Shown in pieces: positions 55,180-64,000 of a DNA stretch of 64,000 nucleotides. A program made the translations under genes and the position numbers. The stretch covers positions 310,001 through 374,000 of the forward strand of contig NZ_JACHOV010000001.1 of the NCBI RefSeq assembly GCF_014200045.1, read 5' to 3'. The DNA is from Rhizorhapis suberifaciens (GTDB lineage: Bacteria; Pseudomonadota; Alphaproteobacteria; Sphingomonadales; Sphingomonadaceae). Each line of letters starts with the position of its first letter. Position 1 is the first letter of the stretch. The notes beneath the pieces are model-generated. The model saw only the letters and a list, made by a program, of their open reading frames with translations. It had not been told where the DNA came from and ran no database searches.

Positions 55180-58112
55180 TGGAAGATGCAGAGCGTGCGC
55201 GCCGTCTGGTGGTTGAGCACGGTCTGCTGAAATATAATCTTCCGGATATCACAGACTCTGCCGCCCAATATCGCATCAAGACGCGGCGCAGAGTCCTGGT
55301 AATCGGGCAGGTTGATAATGACGCCGCCGTCCGCATGGGTAATCCCGGAAAATGGCGAATGGTGGATATTGTCCGGCTGGCGAAGCTGGAAAATCCGGAC
55401 GCCGAAATCTTGTACCGTCCCCATCCGGAAGTTTATCGCGGCTACCAACGGACCAAATTTCAAAGAAAACTGGTGGAAAACATCGCCACCATCGTGTCCC
55501 CCGAAGGATCATTGGTAGAACTGCTTAATACGACTGATCAGGTTTACACCCTCTCCTCGCTCTCGGGTCTCGAGGCTTTGATCCGTGGAGTGAAGGTCAC
55601 CACCCTCGGAACGCCATTCTATGCCGGGTGGGGGGCCACAGATGATAGAGCAGCGCAGCCGAAGGGCCGTACGCTGACGCCAACCGAAATTTTTGCAGCG
55701 GTGTATCTGCTGTATCCGAAATATATGGTAAATCTGCCCAACATTGCTGATGCACTGGAATCGACTGCGTTGAAGATTCGCGGCGATCAGATTTTGCTTA
55801 CCCTGTCCGAATGTCGCAAAACGGCGCAGCAAGAGGGGCGGGTCAGGCAGCAGCTTGCTGGAAGTAGACACTGGCCTGCAATTTTGCTGCATAATGTAGA
55901 TGATCCTGAAGCTAGAAATACAGCTGAAGAAGATTGTGCGCCCCGTTTTCCTGCCAAAGATATTATGATCTCATCCAGAGATCCGTTTCTTCAAGAGATT
56001 ATTATAGCTCTTATGTATGGATGGATTAGCAACAATCCAGTTAAGTATAAACTTATCGTTCAAGCAAGCGCATTCATGGATGCTGATCAATATTTTAAAT
56101 TGCTAAATAGTCTATTGTTAATAGATGGAAGTCTTGCTGCGAAGCAGGTAATGGCCAATCACCTTCGTCAATATCCGGAATTTGGCGATGCAACTGAGTT
56201 CCTGCGACGAGTGGGATTGTCTCTAGTAAGGGAAGGGACGCAGAAAAGATGGGAAATAATTAGCGGACAAAATTCTGATAATGATATACTCAATATAGAA
56301 CCTGCTGATCTAAATGACGATCAAAAGGCCATTCTCTACGAAGTAATGCAGGCAAATTTTTCAAATAGAAATTATGTAATAGCGCACAGAAACTGTATTC
56401 AGCTTCTCCTTCTTGGCTATAGATCTGAAGACATTATGTCTAGGTTAATGGCTATTGCATCAATGAATTTCAATTTTATCTCACTAAATGCTCTCGCAAA
56501 TATCATGCTCTATGCATCGTCGTCAAAGAACATGTTGCGGGCATTAGCCGTCGTATGTGAACAATTCCCGCGTGCAAGTCCGGTTGATTTCGCCTGTTGG
56601 CAGGCGGCACTGGTGGGAGCGCGGCCCGCTGCTGCATCTGCTTTGCTAGTGCCAAAACATCAGCCAGAAAATGCTGAGGAGATTGAGCGACTTTCAGTGT
56701 TGGTCGCCCAACATGTGTATTTGAATGGGGAGATCAGCGTTTCGACGATTCAGGCTTTGATTGCGCTAGAAGACTTTTCCACGGCAATTGAGAAGTCCGA
56801 AATACTGATACAAAAATCACCGCGTGACCCGGCGGTCCTCGTGGTCCACTCTCAAGCTTTGGCTGCTGGTGGCAAGATCGCCAAAGCGTTTCAATTCATG
56901 TCATCGGTTTTTCCGGCGTTCGTGCACTCGCCTTTGGTTTATAGGGAAATGCTCAGGCTCTGCATCTTGCGAGGAGATTATGATTTTGCCCGGCAGATAT
57001 TGACATCTGCAGAGAGGAACCATGTGCCCGTCGGCGAGATGCTCACACGAAAGACCTATTTCGGAATGAGGGAGCCAGGCAAGGCTTTGGCGACATTTCG
57101 TGAAATTGAACTTGTCGAAACCTTCAGGCAGCATTTTTCTGAGAAATACTACTCCGACGATATCGAAAAATTTGATGGATCTAGTATATTTCTTTTGCCT
57201 CTCTATGGACCGGGTGATGAAATAAGATTTGCGAGTATTTATTCGGATATAATTAGAACGGTTAAACAGACCGAACTTTTTATTGGCTGTGAGCCAAGGC
57301 TTCTTACTTTGTTTCAACGATCATTTCCCGAGGCGAGAATGGTGGCGGTTGAGCGCAAATCGCGGAAGGCTGATTATTTTGATCCTAATCTATACAACCT
57401 CACCCGAAACCCATTTCTTCGCGGAATTTTGGATAATCGCGCGGTCCATATAATTGAAGGGGTTGATGCTACAGCTGCGGTTACAGACGCGCTGGCTGAA
57501 TTCCGAAGTTCATATGATGCTTTCTCGGGCCAGCCATATCTGTTGGCTGATAAACAGCTGGCGGAGGGGCATAAATGTCGCTTGCCAGAAGGCAAGTTGC
57601 GTGTTGGAATTAGCTGGAGGAGTAGTCTAAATACATTTTCCCGTAACGAGCATTACTTGTCGGTGCAGGAACTTCTTCCTCTTTTTTCAATTGAAAATGT
57701 CCAATTTGTTAATCTCCAGTATGATGAATGTCGGCAGGAACTGGATTTTGTAAACAGCCATTTTCCCGGTCGACTATTCGATCCTGAGTGGATTGATCAG
57801 TATAACGATCTTGACTCAGTGGCTGCTCTCATTTCAGGCCTAGATTTGGTCATAACGTCCGCAACTACGGTGGTAGAACTAGCCGGTGCTCTTGGTGTAC
57901 CGACCTGGCTTATGTCCAACTCGTCAGAACTGCATTGGCGTAAATTGGAAAGCACTATGAGTGATGTTTGGCATAATTCTGTAACCCATGTCGAAGGGCG
58001 CATCCTTCAGGACAAGCAGAGCTTGGTTGTCGCCCTTGTCCAGAAAATGAACGAATGGATTGTACAACACTTGCATGAAGAGGCGGATCACTGGATGGCC
58101 GCCTCAAGGTGA
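55179..58112 (+). CDS. KpsC-like C-part / helical-repeat / glycosyltransferase composite
   Basis: 977 aa. Residues 1-220 complete the KpsC-like domain (GLLKYNLPD, LYRPHPEVYRG, SSLSGLEALIRG, PFYAGWGATDD). About 260-650 is helical, TPR-like (ASPVDFACWQAALVGARPA, LIQKSPRDPAVLVVHSQALA). About 665-950 is a second GT domain of the GT9/GT41-like TPR-associated type (LLPLYGPGDEIRF; VGISWRSSLNTFS; FVNLQYDE; LVITSATTVVELAGALGVPT). Codon use and GC fall in the middle (about 55.9-57.4 kb). Between pseI and pseB, so a candidate Pse or linker transferase. Confidence 0.8.
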   Translation: MEDAERARRLVVEHGLLKYNLPDITDSAAQYRIKTRRRVLVIGQVDNDAAVRMGNPGKWRMVDIVRLAKLENPDAEILYRPHPEVYRGYQRTKFQRKLVENIATIVSPEGSLVELLNTTDQVYTLSSLSGLEALIRGVKVTTLGTPFYAGWGATDDRAAQPKGRTLTPTEIFAAVYLLYPKYMVNLPNIADALESTALKIRGDQILLTLSECRKTAQQEGRVRQQLAGSRHWPAILLHNVDDPEARNTAEEDCAPRFPAKDIMISSRDPFLQEIIIALMYGWISNNPVKYKLIVQASAFMDADQYFKLLNSLLLIDGSLAAKQVMANHLRQYPEFGDATEFLRRVGLSLVREGTQKRWEIISGQNSDNDILNIEPADLNDDQKAILYEVMQANFSNRNYVIAHRNCIQLLLLGYRSEDIMSRLMAIASMNFNFISLNALANIMLYASSSKNMLRALAVVCEQFPRASPVDFACWQAALVGARPAAASALLVPKHQPENAEEIERLSVLVAQHVYLNGEISVSTIQALIALEDFSTAIEKSEILIQKSPRDPAVLVVHSQALAAGGKIAKAFQFMSSVFPAFVHSPLVYREMLRLCILRGDYDFARQILTSAERNHVPVGEMLTRKTYFGMREPGKALATFREIELVETFRQHFSEKYYSDDIEKFDGSSIFLLPLYGPGDEIRFASIYSDIIRTVKQTELFIGCEPRLLTLFQRSFPEARMVAVERKSRKADYFDPNLYNLTRNPFLRGILDNRAVHIIEGVDATAAVTDALAEFRSSYDAFSGQPYLLADKQLAEGHKCRLPEGKLRVGISWRSSLNTFSRNEHYLSVQELLPLFSIENVQFVNLQYDECRQELDFVNSHFPGRLFDPEWIDQYNDLDSVAALISGLDLVITSATTVVELAGALGVPTWLMSNSSELHWRKLESTMSDVWHNSVTHVEGRILQDKQSLVVALVQKMNEWIVQHLHEEADHWMAASR

Positions 58113-58126
58113 ATGTCTAGCTTTAA

Positions 58127-59148
<1,022 letters not shown>

Positions 59149-59604
59149 CTTATCTCCAAAATTCGAAAAGAGGGTCCAGAAATGGAGCTTCCGCGTTCTG
59201 CCGTTCGCAAGAAGGCGGGATCTATGTTGCGCCATCAGGTAAATCATTGAAGCGGTTGTGGTATAGAAGAGCTTTTTATAAGCTTTTCTCAAAAAGTCGG
59301 GATCTTTTCGGTGCCAATAATTCTGATTGGTTGTGCAGTGATCGCCCTGTTGTTGGCGAATAACTAGTGGTCGATCAACCTGCCATATGACGGCGAGTCC
59401 GGTCATTCTGATAGAAGCTTGGCTGCACTCACCGTTGATCATTATGCCGATATCGGCACAAGTCCATAATGCCGTGCTCGGTAATATGCCGCATGGCGGT
59501 TAAAGATGCTAAATTTCCATGCCTTATACCAAAGGCTACGCGAATAATTCGACCTAGTCACCTGGAACTGAAATGAGCCGAACTTCGGATTCAGGTGACT
59601 AGCA
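59149..59604. other. non-coding remnant before the IS mosaic, with an 11-bp inverted repeat
   Basis: About 455 bp without a convincing gene; short frames lack homology. CTAGTCACCTG (59554-59564) and CAGGTGACTAG (59592-59602) are perfect inverted arms 27 bases apart, close to the left end of the transposase remnant, and may be an element end or a regulatory hairpin. The region is less GC-rich than the housekeeping genes. Confidence 0.5.
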
Positions 59605-60995
59605 CTATTTTGGCAGATTTTCAGGATGGATGATGTTGCGGCAACGAGAGCATTGTGTTGGCGGGGGCTGGGCGAGTGCGTTGAGGATTGCCCGCCGCAC
59701 TGCTGGCAGGCTTGGTTGGGGCGGAGGTCCGGGGATTCTTTTTTCCCCTTCGACTTGTTTGAGCCGCCTGGATTGCAGGAATGGGAGCGCGATCATGCAC
59801 ATGAGGCAGTGTCGGTGGAGCCCCTGCCATGAACGACCTTCAAAGTGGTCGAGGCCGAGTTCTTCCTTGAGTTGCTGATGCGCCTGCTCGCAGACCCAGC
59901 GCGCCTTGCGCCGCAGCGCCTCCTCGGCTACCGGGGCATTGCCACCTTTGGCGTTGTCAAAGAAGCCACGCCTGACATGTGCCCAGCAGAAGGCGAACGT
60001 CCCGGGGCCGGCCTTCCGGTCCGGCGCCTCTAGGTGCTTGTACGCGCCATAGCCGTCGCATTGAACGATGCCGGTAAAGTCTCCGAGCAGCTTCTCCGCC
60101 CAGACTCTCCCGCGACCGGGCATGTAGGTGTAGACGACCGCCGGTGGATCGGTGCCGCCATGCGCGCCATCATCACGAGCGATCGTCCAGAGATATCCCG
60201 TCTTCACCTTGCCGGTGCCGGGCGCCAGAACCTTGGCGGTGGTCTCATCGACGAACAGCCTCGCGCCCGTCAGCAGATCCGCTTTCATGCGGCTGGTCAG
60301 GCGACCGAGCCAGGCAGCGGCTTTGCCCGCCCAGTCACACATGGTTCCCCGGTCGATCTCGATGCCCTGACGCCGCAGCGCCTGTGCTTGCCGATAGAAG
60401 GGGGTGTGATCGGCATATTTCCTGACGAGGGCATCGGCGATCAGCGCCTCGGTGGGCAGGCCACTTGGCACTATATGCCTGGGCGCAGGCGCCTGGAACA
60501 CGCCGTCGCTGCCTGCGCGGCACGCCATTCTCGGTCGGGACGTCACGACCACGCGATACCGGACCGGGATGACATCAAGCCGGCTCGATATGTCGCTGTC
60601 TATGCAGTGCAGCGCGCCGCCGCAGCAGGGACATTCCTGCTCGTCTGGAAGGATCACTTCCTCAATGCGGGTCAGGTGCGCCGGCAGCGACCCCCGCGCT
60701 GTCCCGCTTTCCCTTCGCGCCCGCTCCTTCTTCCGGCCCGTCGCCTGCTCGCCAAGCGCCTCCAGTTCAGCGCGGGCGACATCGAGATCATCGAAGCAAG
60801 CGCCAACTGATCTTCGATCAGCTTTTCCGAGCGTTTCCCAAATGTCGTGCGGGTGATCTGGTCGATAATATGCTGCATCCGAGCTTCACGCTCGAGGCCA
60901 GCCAGGACCATCGCCTTGAGGGTGGCGACATCGTCAGGAAGGTCGGCTGCCGTGGCGACATGCCCCATTTCTGGCGGTTTCCGGGCGGTCCGCAA
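59605..60995 (-). pseudogene. IS66 transposase TnpC fused in frame to an IS701-type C-terminus
   Basis: On the minus strand, IS66 TnpC starts near 60995 (LPDDVATLKAMVLAGLER, then TTFGKRSEKLIEDQLALA), is frameshifted near 60800, and resumes (CPCCGGALHCIDSDISSRLD, YGAYKHLEAPD, FAFCWAHVRRGFFDNAKG). At about residue 250 of the later frame (59908) it joins the C-terminal sequence of an IS701-type transposase (RWVCEQAHQQLKEELGLDHF, LPAVRRAILNALAQPP). Two elements are thus spliced; neither can be active. Confidence 0.75.
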
Positions 60996-61028
60996 TGGCC
61001 TTTCGATCAGGGGAATCAGGCGTGCGAC

Positions 61029-61229
61029 CTATCGTGTCGTCACCGGAACCTGGGTGCGCGGCGTGTGCATTTTCGACCATTGCAGCCCTTCGAACAAGAC
61101 CGATGCCTGCGAGGCCGACAGCCGCATCACACCATCGTGCGCCCTGGGCCAATGAAAGCCTCCGGTCTGCAGAACCTTGCTCACAAGCACCAGGCCGGTG
61201 CCGTCCCAGACCAGCAGCTTGATCCATGC
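61029..61229 (-). pseudogene. IS66 TnpB (Orf2) C-terminal fragment
   Basis: On the minus strand LLVWDGTGLVLVSKVLQTGG, HWPRAHDGVMRL and SASQASVLFEGLQWSKMHTP are the C-terminal half of the IS66 accessory protein TnpB, ending at a TAG at 61029. The 5' half is missing at about 61229. It lies in normal order upstream of the TnpC remnant, so this edge marks where the IS was truncated. Confidence 0.75.
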
Positions 61230-61355
61230 CGGTAAGTAGGTTCTATCGGCTTTAAATTGCCATTGTCTATTGCATTAATCTAACCAAAGATTGACCCAAT
61301 CGAAGAGCATAGCCTATAAACCTCTTTAGTCGTTGAAGAACGATAAAGGGACACG

Positions 61356-63131
61356 GTGACAAATTTTTCAGACCTGAGTAAGCCTGCGATCCACATCGTT
61401 GTTGATAGTAATTCCCAAGCTCTTCCGTTGCCATGGTTGCACAAGGAAGACCATCTGTATCCGGAGATGTTCACCCGATACTGGCAAACCTATCCGCATA
61501 TCGCCCGTAGGGCGCTAAGTGATTATGGCGATGTTCAGACCTCCGTCTTCGGTTCCAGGGGCGGCACCATTGATTTCATGATCAGCCGCCGTCTGGAAGT
61601 TATGGGGTGGATGGACGACGATGTGTTGGTGATCAACCACGGCATTGTCGATTGCTGGCCACGGAACAGGGGGCAGAAGTGCCCCGCGCCTGAGTTTGAT
61701 AGGCTGTTAGGGGAAGCCTTGCAGTTCGCTCGGGAACGCAGGCCAGATAGGTTGATCATCCTGATGGGGCTTGCCCTTGCTGATGAGCGCACGCATGAAA
61801 AAACCCCTGGTCTCAAGGCTGCGATAAGTCACTATGACAGCATTATCCGATCTCACGCTGATGCATCCGGCTCAGAATTTCTTGATGTACAGGCGCTACA
61901 GGTGACATCTACAGAAACATTCCTTCATCCAGACGCGCACCATTTTTCAAGTCACGGTCACAGGCTCATTGGTGAGGAGTTGGCTCGCATCGTTCGGTCA
62001 AAATTAGGAGTCAGCCGGAAGGACCGGCCGACGCTACGCAAACGGATTCAATATTTCGGGGTGCAACATCTTAGCCGCGTGGTAGAACGTTTGAGCGGCA
62101 AGGCCATTCTAACCCCTTGGCGGCTACTTATGCCTGCTGTTAGGAAGCACACCGGAAAAGGGGAAGCAATGCAGGTTCAAGATGATATAGCCCTCCTGGA
62201 TATGATGCTGTCGGAGCAAAAAGCCGCGCCATCTATCTACCAATGGACGAACTATTGGGCGAAGAAGTGCAATATGGCAGTGGCCTATCTGCGCGAGGCA
62301 GGATTAAAGGATTTTCGCCGCATTCGCGCGCCAAGGAAGACGCCCGCTGCCACATTCGCTGCATTCGGAGCAGTGGACCTGATGCCTCCCCTTGCCTCTG
62401 AGGCTATAATGTCTGTTGTGCAAAACCGCGCTGTTCAAAGCCACGCCCGGAATGTCTATGAATTGCCTGCCTCGCGAGTAGGCAATCCCGAAGGCTTTGA
62501 GCACCAAGGCGTATTCTTCACGCTATCATGGCTGAACTACTATCTTCGTTACGTTTATGTGAGCCGGTTTCTGGATCTGTCGGGCAAGATCGTCGTTGAG
62601 ATTGGGTCCGGATCAGCCAAGCAGGCCCACTTGTTGAAAATGGCGCACCCTGACGCGACAATTTTAATCTTCGATATTCCACCGCAGATTTATGTCGCCA
62701 ATCAGTATCTCAAGTCCGTCCTTCCTGGAGAGGTCGTGCCCTTCGAAGAGAGCCGGATACTGACCAGCTTCGATCAGATCCAGCGCGGGAAGATACATAT
62801 CTTTGGCAATTGGCATATCGATATTTTACGCGGTGCCACCTTTGATCTTCTTTGGAATGCCGCATCCTTTCAGGAAATGGAGCCTGATGTCGTCGGGCAT
62901 TATATCGACGCAGCCGCCGGGGCAAAAGACGTGTATCTGATGCAGGCTATGGGGGGGCAAAGTGTCGCCGCCGCGCCGGGCCAAAATGGCGTTATCGAGG
63001 CCACTACTTTAGAAACCTACCAATCTGCCCTGTCGCGCTATGAAATGATTGACGAGTCCACAGCCCACCTGGCCATGCCCAAGCTGCCGAAGCCTTGGCC
63101 TTACACTGAAACATATTGGCGAGGTAAATAG
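61356..63131 (+). CDS. SGNH hydrolase-like / putative sugar O-methyltransferase fusion
   Basis: 591 aa, GTG start with AAAGGG upstream. The first 210 residues look like an SGNH/GDSL fold: block I IHIVVDSNS (candidate Ser18), block III NHGIVD (94-99) and a late HPDAHHFSSHGH (Asp193, His196). From about 370 to the end is a putative sugar O-methyltransferase: QGVFFTLSWLNYYLRYVYVS, SAM-binding VVEIGSGSAKQAHLLKM (near 413), LIFDIPPQIYVANQYL. Likely trims or adds an acyl group and methylates a capsule sugar. Next to kpsS on the opposite strand. Confidence 0.65.
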   Translation: MTNFSDLSKPAIHIVVDSNSQALPLPWLHKEDHLYPEMFTRYWQTYPHIARRALSDYGDVQTSVFGSRGGTIDFMISRRLEVMGWMDDDVLVINHGIVDCWPRNRGQKCPAPEFDRLLGEALQFARERRPDRLIILMGLALADERTHEKTPGLKAAISHYDSIIRSHADASGSEFLDVQALQVTSTETFLHPDAHHFSSHGHRLIGEELARIVRSKLGVSRKDRPTLRKRIQYFGVQHLSRVVERLSGKAILTPWRLLMPAVRKHTGKGEAMQVQDDIALLDMMLSEQKAAPSIYQWTNYWAKKCNMAVAYLREAGLKDFRRIRAPRKTPAATFAAFGAVDLMPPLASEAIMSVVQNRAVQSHARNVYELPASRVGNPEGFEHQGVFFTLSWLNYYLRYVYVSRFLDLSGKIVVEIGSGSAKQAHLLKMAHPDATILIFDIPPQIYVANQYLKSVLPGEVVPFEESRILTSFDQIQRGKIHIFGNWHIDILRGATFDLLWNAASFQEMEPDVVGHYIDAAAGAKDVYLMQAMGGQSVAAAPGQNGVIEATTLETYQSALSRYEMIDESTAHLAMPKLPKPWPYTETYWRGK

Positions 63132-63185
63132 CGTGTTTAAAGTCTTCCTGTCTGGACGCCCAACTGCTGCGTGTCGGCGGGCGGA

Positions 63186-64000
63186 TTAACGAAGCCTAAA
63201 CCTGCCATTTTCCACAGCGCGGAAGTGAGATAAAAAGTTCAGGGCAATTTTAATTCCGCTTAATTCATAAAAATCACCGCTAACCAAGCATTTCGCCCTT
63301 ATCCATCCAAGATATCGACGGCGAACGGCCGCATCCGCAACCGTATTGCAGGTCCAGAATGCATCAAATTGGGGGTGGCTTTCGGCACAGACCACCAATG
63401 CATCATGGGCATAAATCGCATCGCCCAGCACCATCAAGGGCGCGCCGTGATAGATCGCCGACAGGCCCGATGTGCTGTTGATGGTGATCATGCCGGCGCT
63501 GTGCCGGGTGAGGAGGCCTATGGAACCGGTGTCGATGACATCGACGCGGTCGGCTACGCCCAGCGCCTCGGCGGTTTGCATGATGAATGCGCGGTCGTTG
63601 CTGCGGCCGCGCTCCATGGGATGGATTTTGTACACGAGCCGGTAGCCGGCGGGGGCGGTTCTGGCAAAGGAGCTTAGCGTTTCGGCAATCAGGCGCGGCG
63701 TGTTCCATCCGCGCGCGGCCTCTCCCATCTGGCTGTCCGCCGCGACTTGCAGGGGGACGAGGAAATAGCGGTGATGATAATGTTCCAAAAGGCGCTGGAT
63801 CGCGGCGAAGTTGCGCCCTTGTCCCGTGACGCGGCGCCATCCATTGCGGATCCAATATGCGATCTCGGCCAGGATCGACACGCGGCGGTGGGACAGCCGC
63901 TTCTGCTTGCGTGTGCTGAACAACTCCCGGACCAGATAATAAACAGCTGCATGCCAAGCCATGGCACGAAAGCTATTATAGTCGGTCACTTCTTCGCGCG
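63186..64000 (-). CDS. kpsS: KpsS capsule linker-initiating Kdo transferase, C-terminal part
   Basis: At least 270 aa; the frame remains open to the end of the window, so the N-terminus is missing. YFLVPLQVAADSQMG, GYRLVYKIHPMERGR, NSTSGLSAIYHGAPLMVLGD and YAHDALV match KpsS, which puts the first Kdo on the phospholipid anchor before KpsC extends it. A GTG at 63989 is internal to the family sequence (TDYNSFRAMAWHA). Convergent with the fusion gene. Confidence 0.85.
   Translation of the reverse strand, partial: REEVTDYNSFRAMAWHAAVYYLVRELFSTRKQKRLSHRRVSILAEIAYWIRNGWRRVTGQGRNFAAIQRLLEHYHHRYFLVPLQVAADSQMGEAARGWNTPRLIAETLSSFARTAPAGYRLVYKIHPMERGRSNDRAFIMQTAEALGVADRVDVIDTGSIGLLTRHSAGMITINSTSGLSAIYHGAPLMVLGDAIYAHDALVVCAESHPQFDAFWTCNTVADAAVRRRYLGWIRAKCLVSGDFYELSGIKIALNFLSHFRAVENGRFRLR

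Noticed and set aside
60034-60810. 258-aa ORF on the plus strand inside the IS remnant
   Set aside because: Antisense of the IS66 TnpC fragment; motifs are on the minus strand only.

Overview
The window comes from the chromosome of an alphaproteobacterium, most likely a sphingomonad (Sphingobium/Sphingomonas-like). This rests on the GC-rich housekeeping genes, an RpoD with a large acidic insert, a lipoyl-domain E1-beta pyruvate dehydrogenase subunit, SapC, DUF4170 and DUF2171 proteins, and gene order typical of that group. This is inference from protein families; no search was run.

Positions 1-38 kb are mostly core genome: the 3' part of a NamZ-like muramidase, an RMD1/YagE protein, the macromolecular-synthesis set yqeY-dnaG-rpoD (with a DUF559 nuclease gene inserted between yqeY and dnaG and framed by two inverted copies of a palindromic element), carA and carB (with a small membrane protein gene inserted between them), greA, a rhomboid protease, a four-gene yqjD/yqjE-like envelope operon, eno, ftsB, pdhA-pdhB, a TadE/TadE/TadG pilus trio, a phytoene-synthase-like protein, an EF-hand protein, SapC, an FAD-linked oxidase, a DEAD-box helicase, tRNA-Ala(CGC), pcm, a phosphate-porin gene behind a three-unit Pho box, several small membrane proteins and two alcohol dehydrogenases. 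Two minus-strand intergenic regions (about 25.3 and 31.0 kb) each end in a textbook intrinsic terminator and fold into hairpins that expose CCUCC-type motifs. I propose them as small RNAs.

From tRNA-Gly(CCC) at 38.1 kb the window becomes accessory. A degenerate IS3 element and a tyrosine-recombinase fragment precede a lipid-desaturase-domain gene and a large ABC-dependent (group 2-type) capsule locus. The locus holds kpsM, kpsT, kpsE and kpsD (export), kpsC (reverse strand, two Kdo-transferase domains), kpsF, kpsU and kdsA (Kdo supply), and pseC, pseF, pseG-pseH fusion, pseI and pseB (CMP-pseudaminic acid supply). A very large split gene lies between pseI and pseB. It joins a KpsC-like glycosyltransferase domain to a helical-repeat region and a second glycosyltransferase domain. 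After a wrecked IS66/IS701 mosaic come an SGNH-hydrolase/sugar O-methyltransferase fusion and the 3' part of kpsS.

Taken together, the locus predicts a lipid-anchored capsule. KpsS and KpsC would build a beta-Kdo linker on a phospholipid, using Kdo made by the locus's own KpsF-KdsA-KpsU. The repeat unit would contain pseudaminic acid, possibly methylated or (de)acetylated by the fusion enzyme. KpsMTED would export it. This is notable because sphingomonads classically have glycosphingolipids instead of LPS, so Kdo here may exist only for the capsule. The most unusual genes are the KpsC-like/repeat/GT composite (54.5-58.1 kb) and the SGNH/methyltransferase fusion (61.4-63.1 kb).
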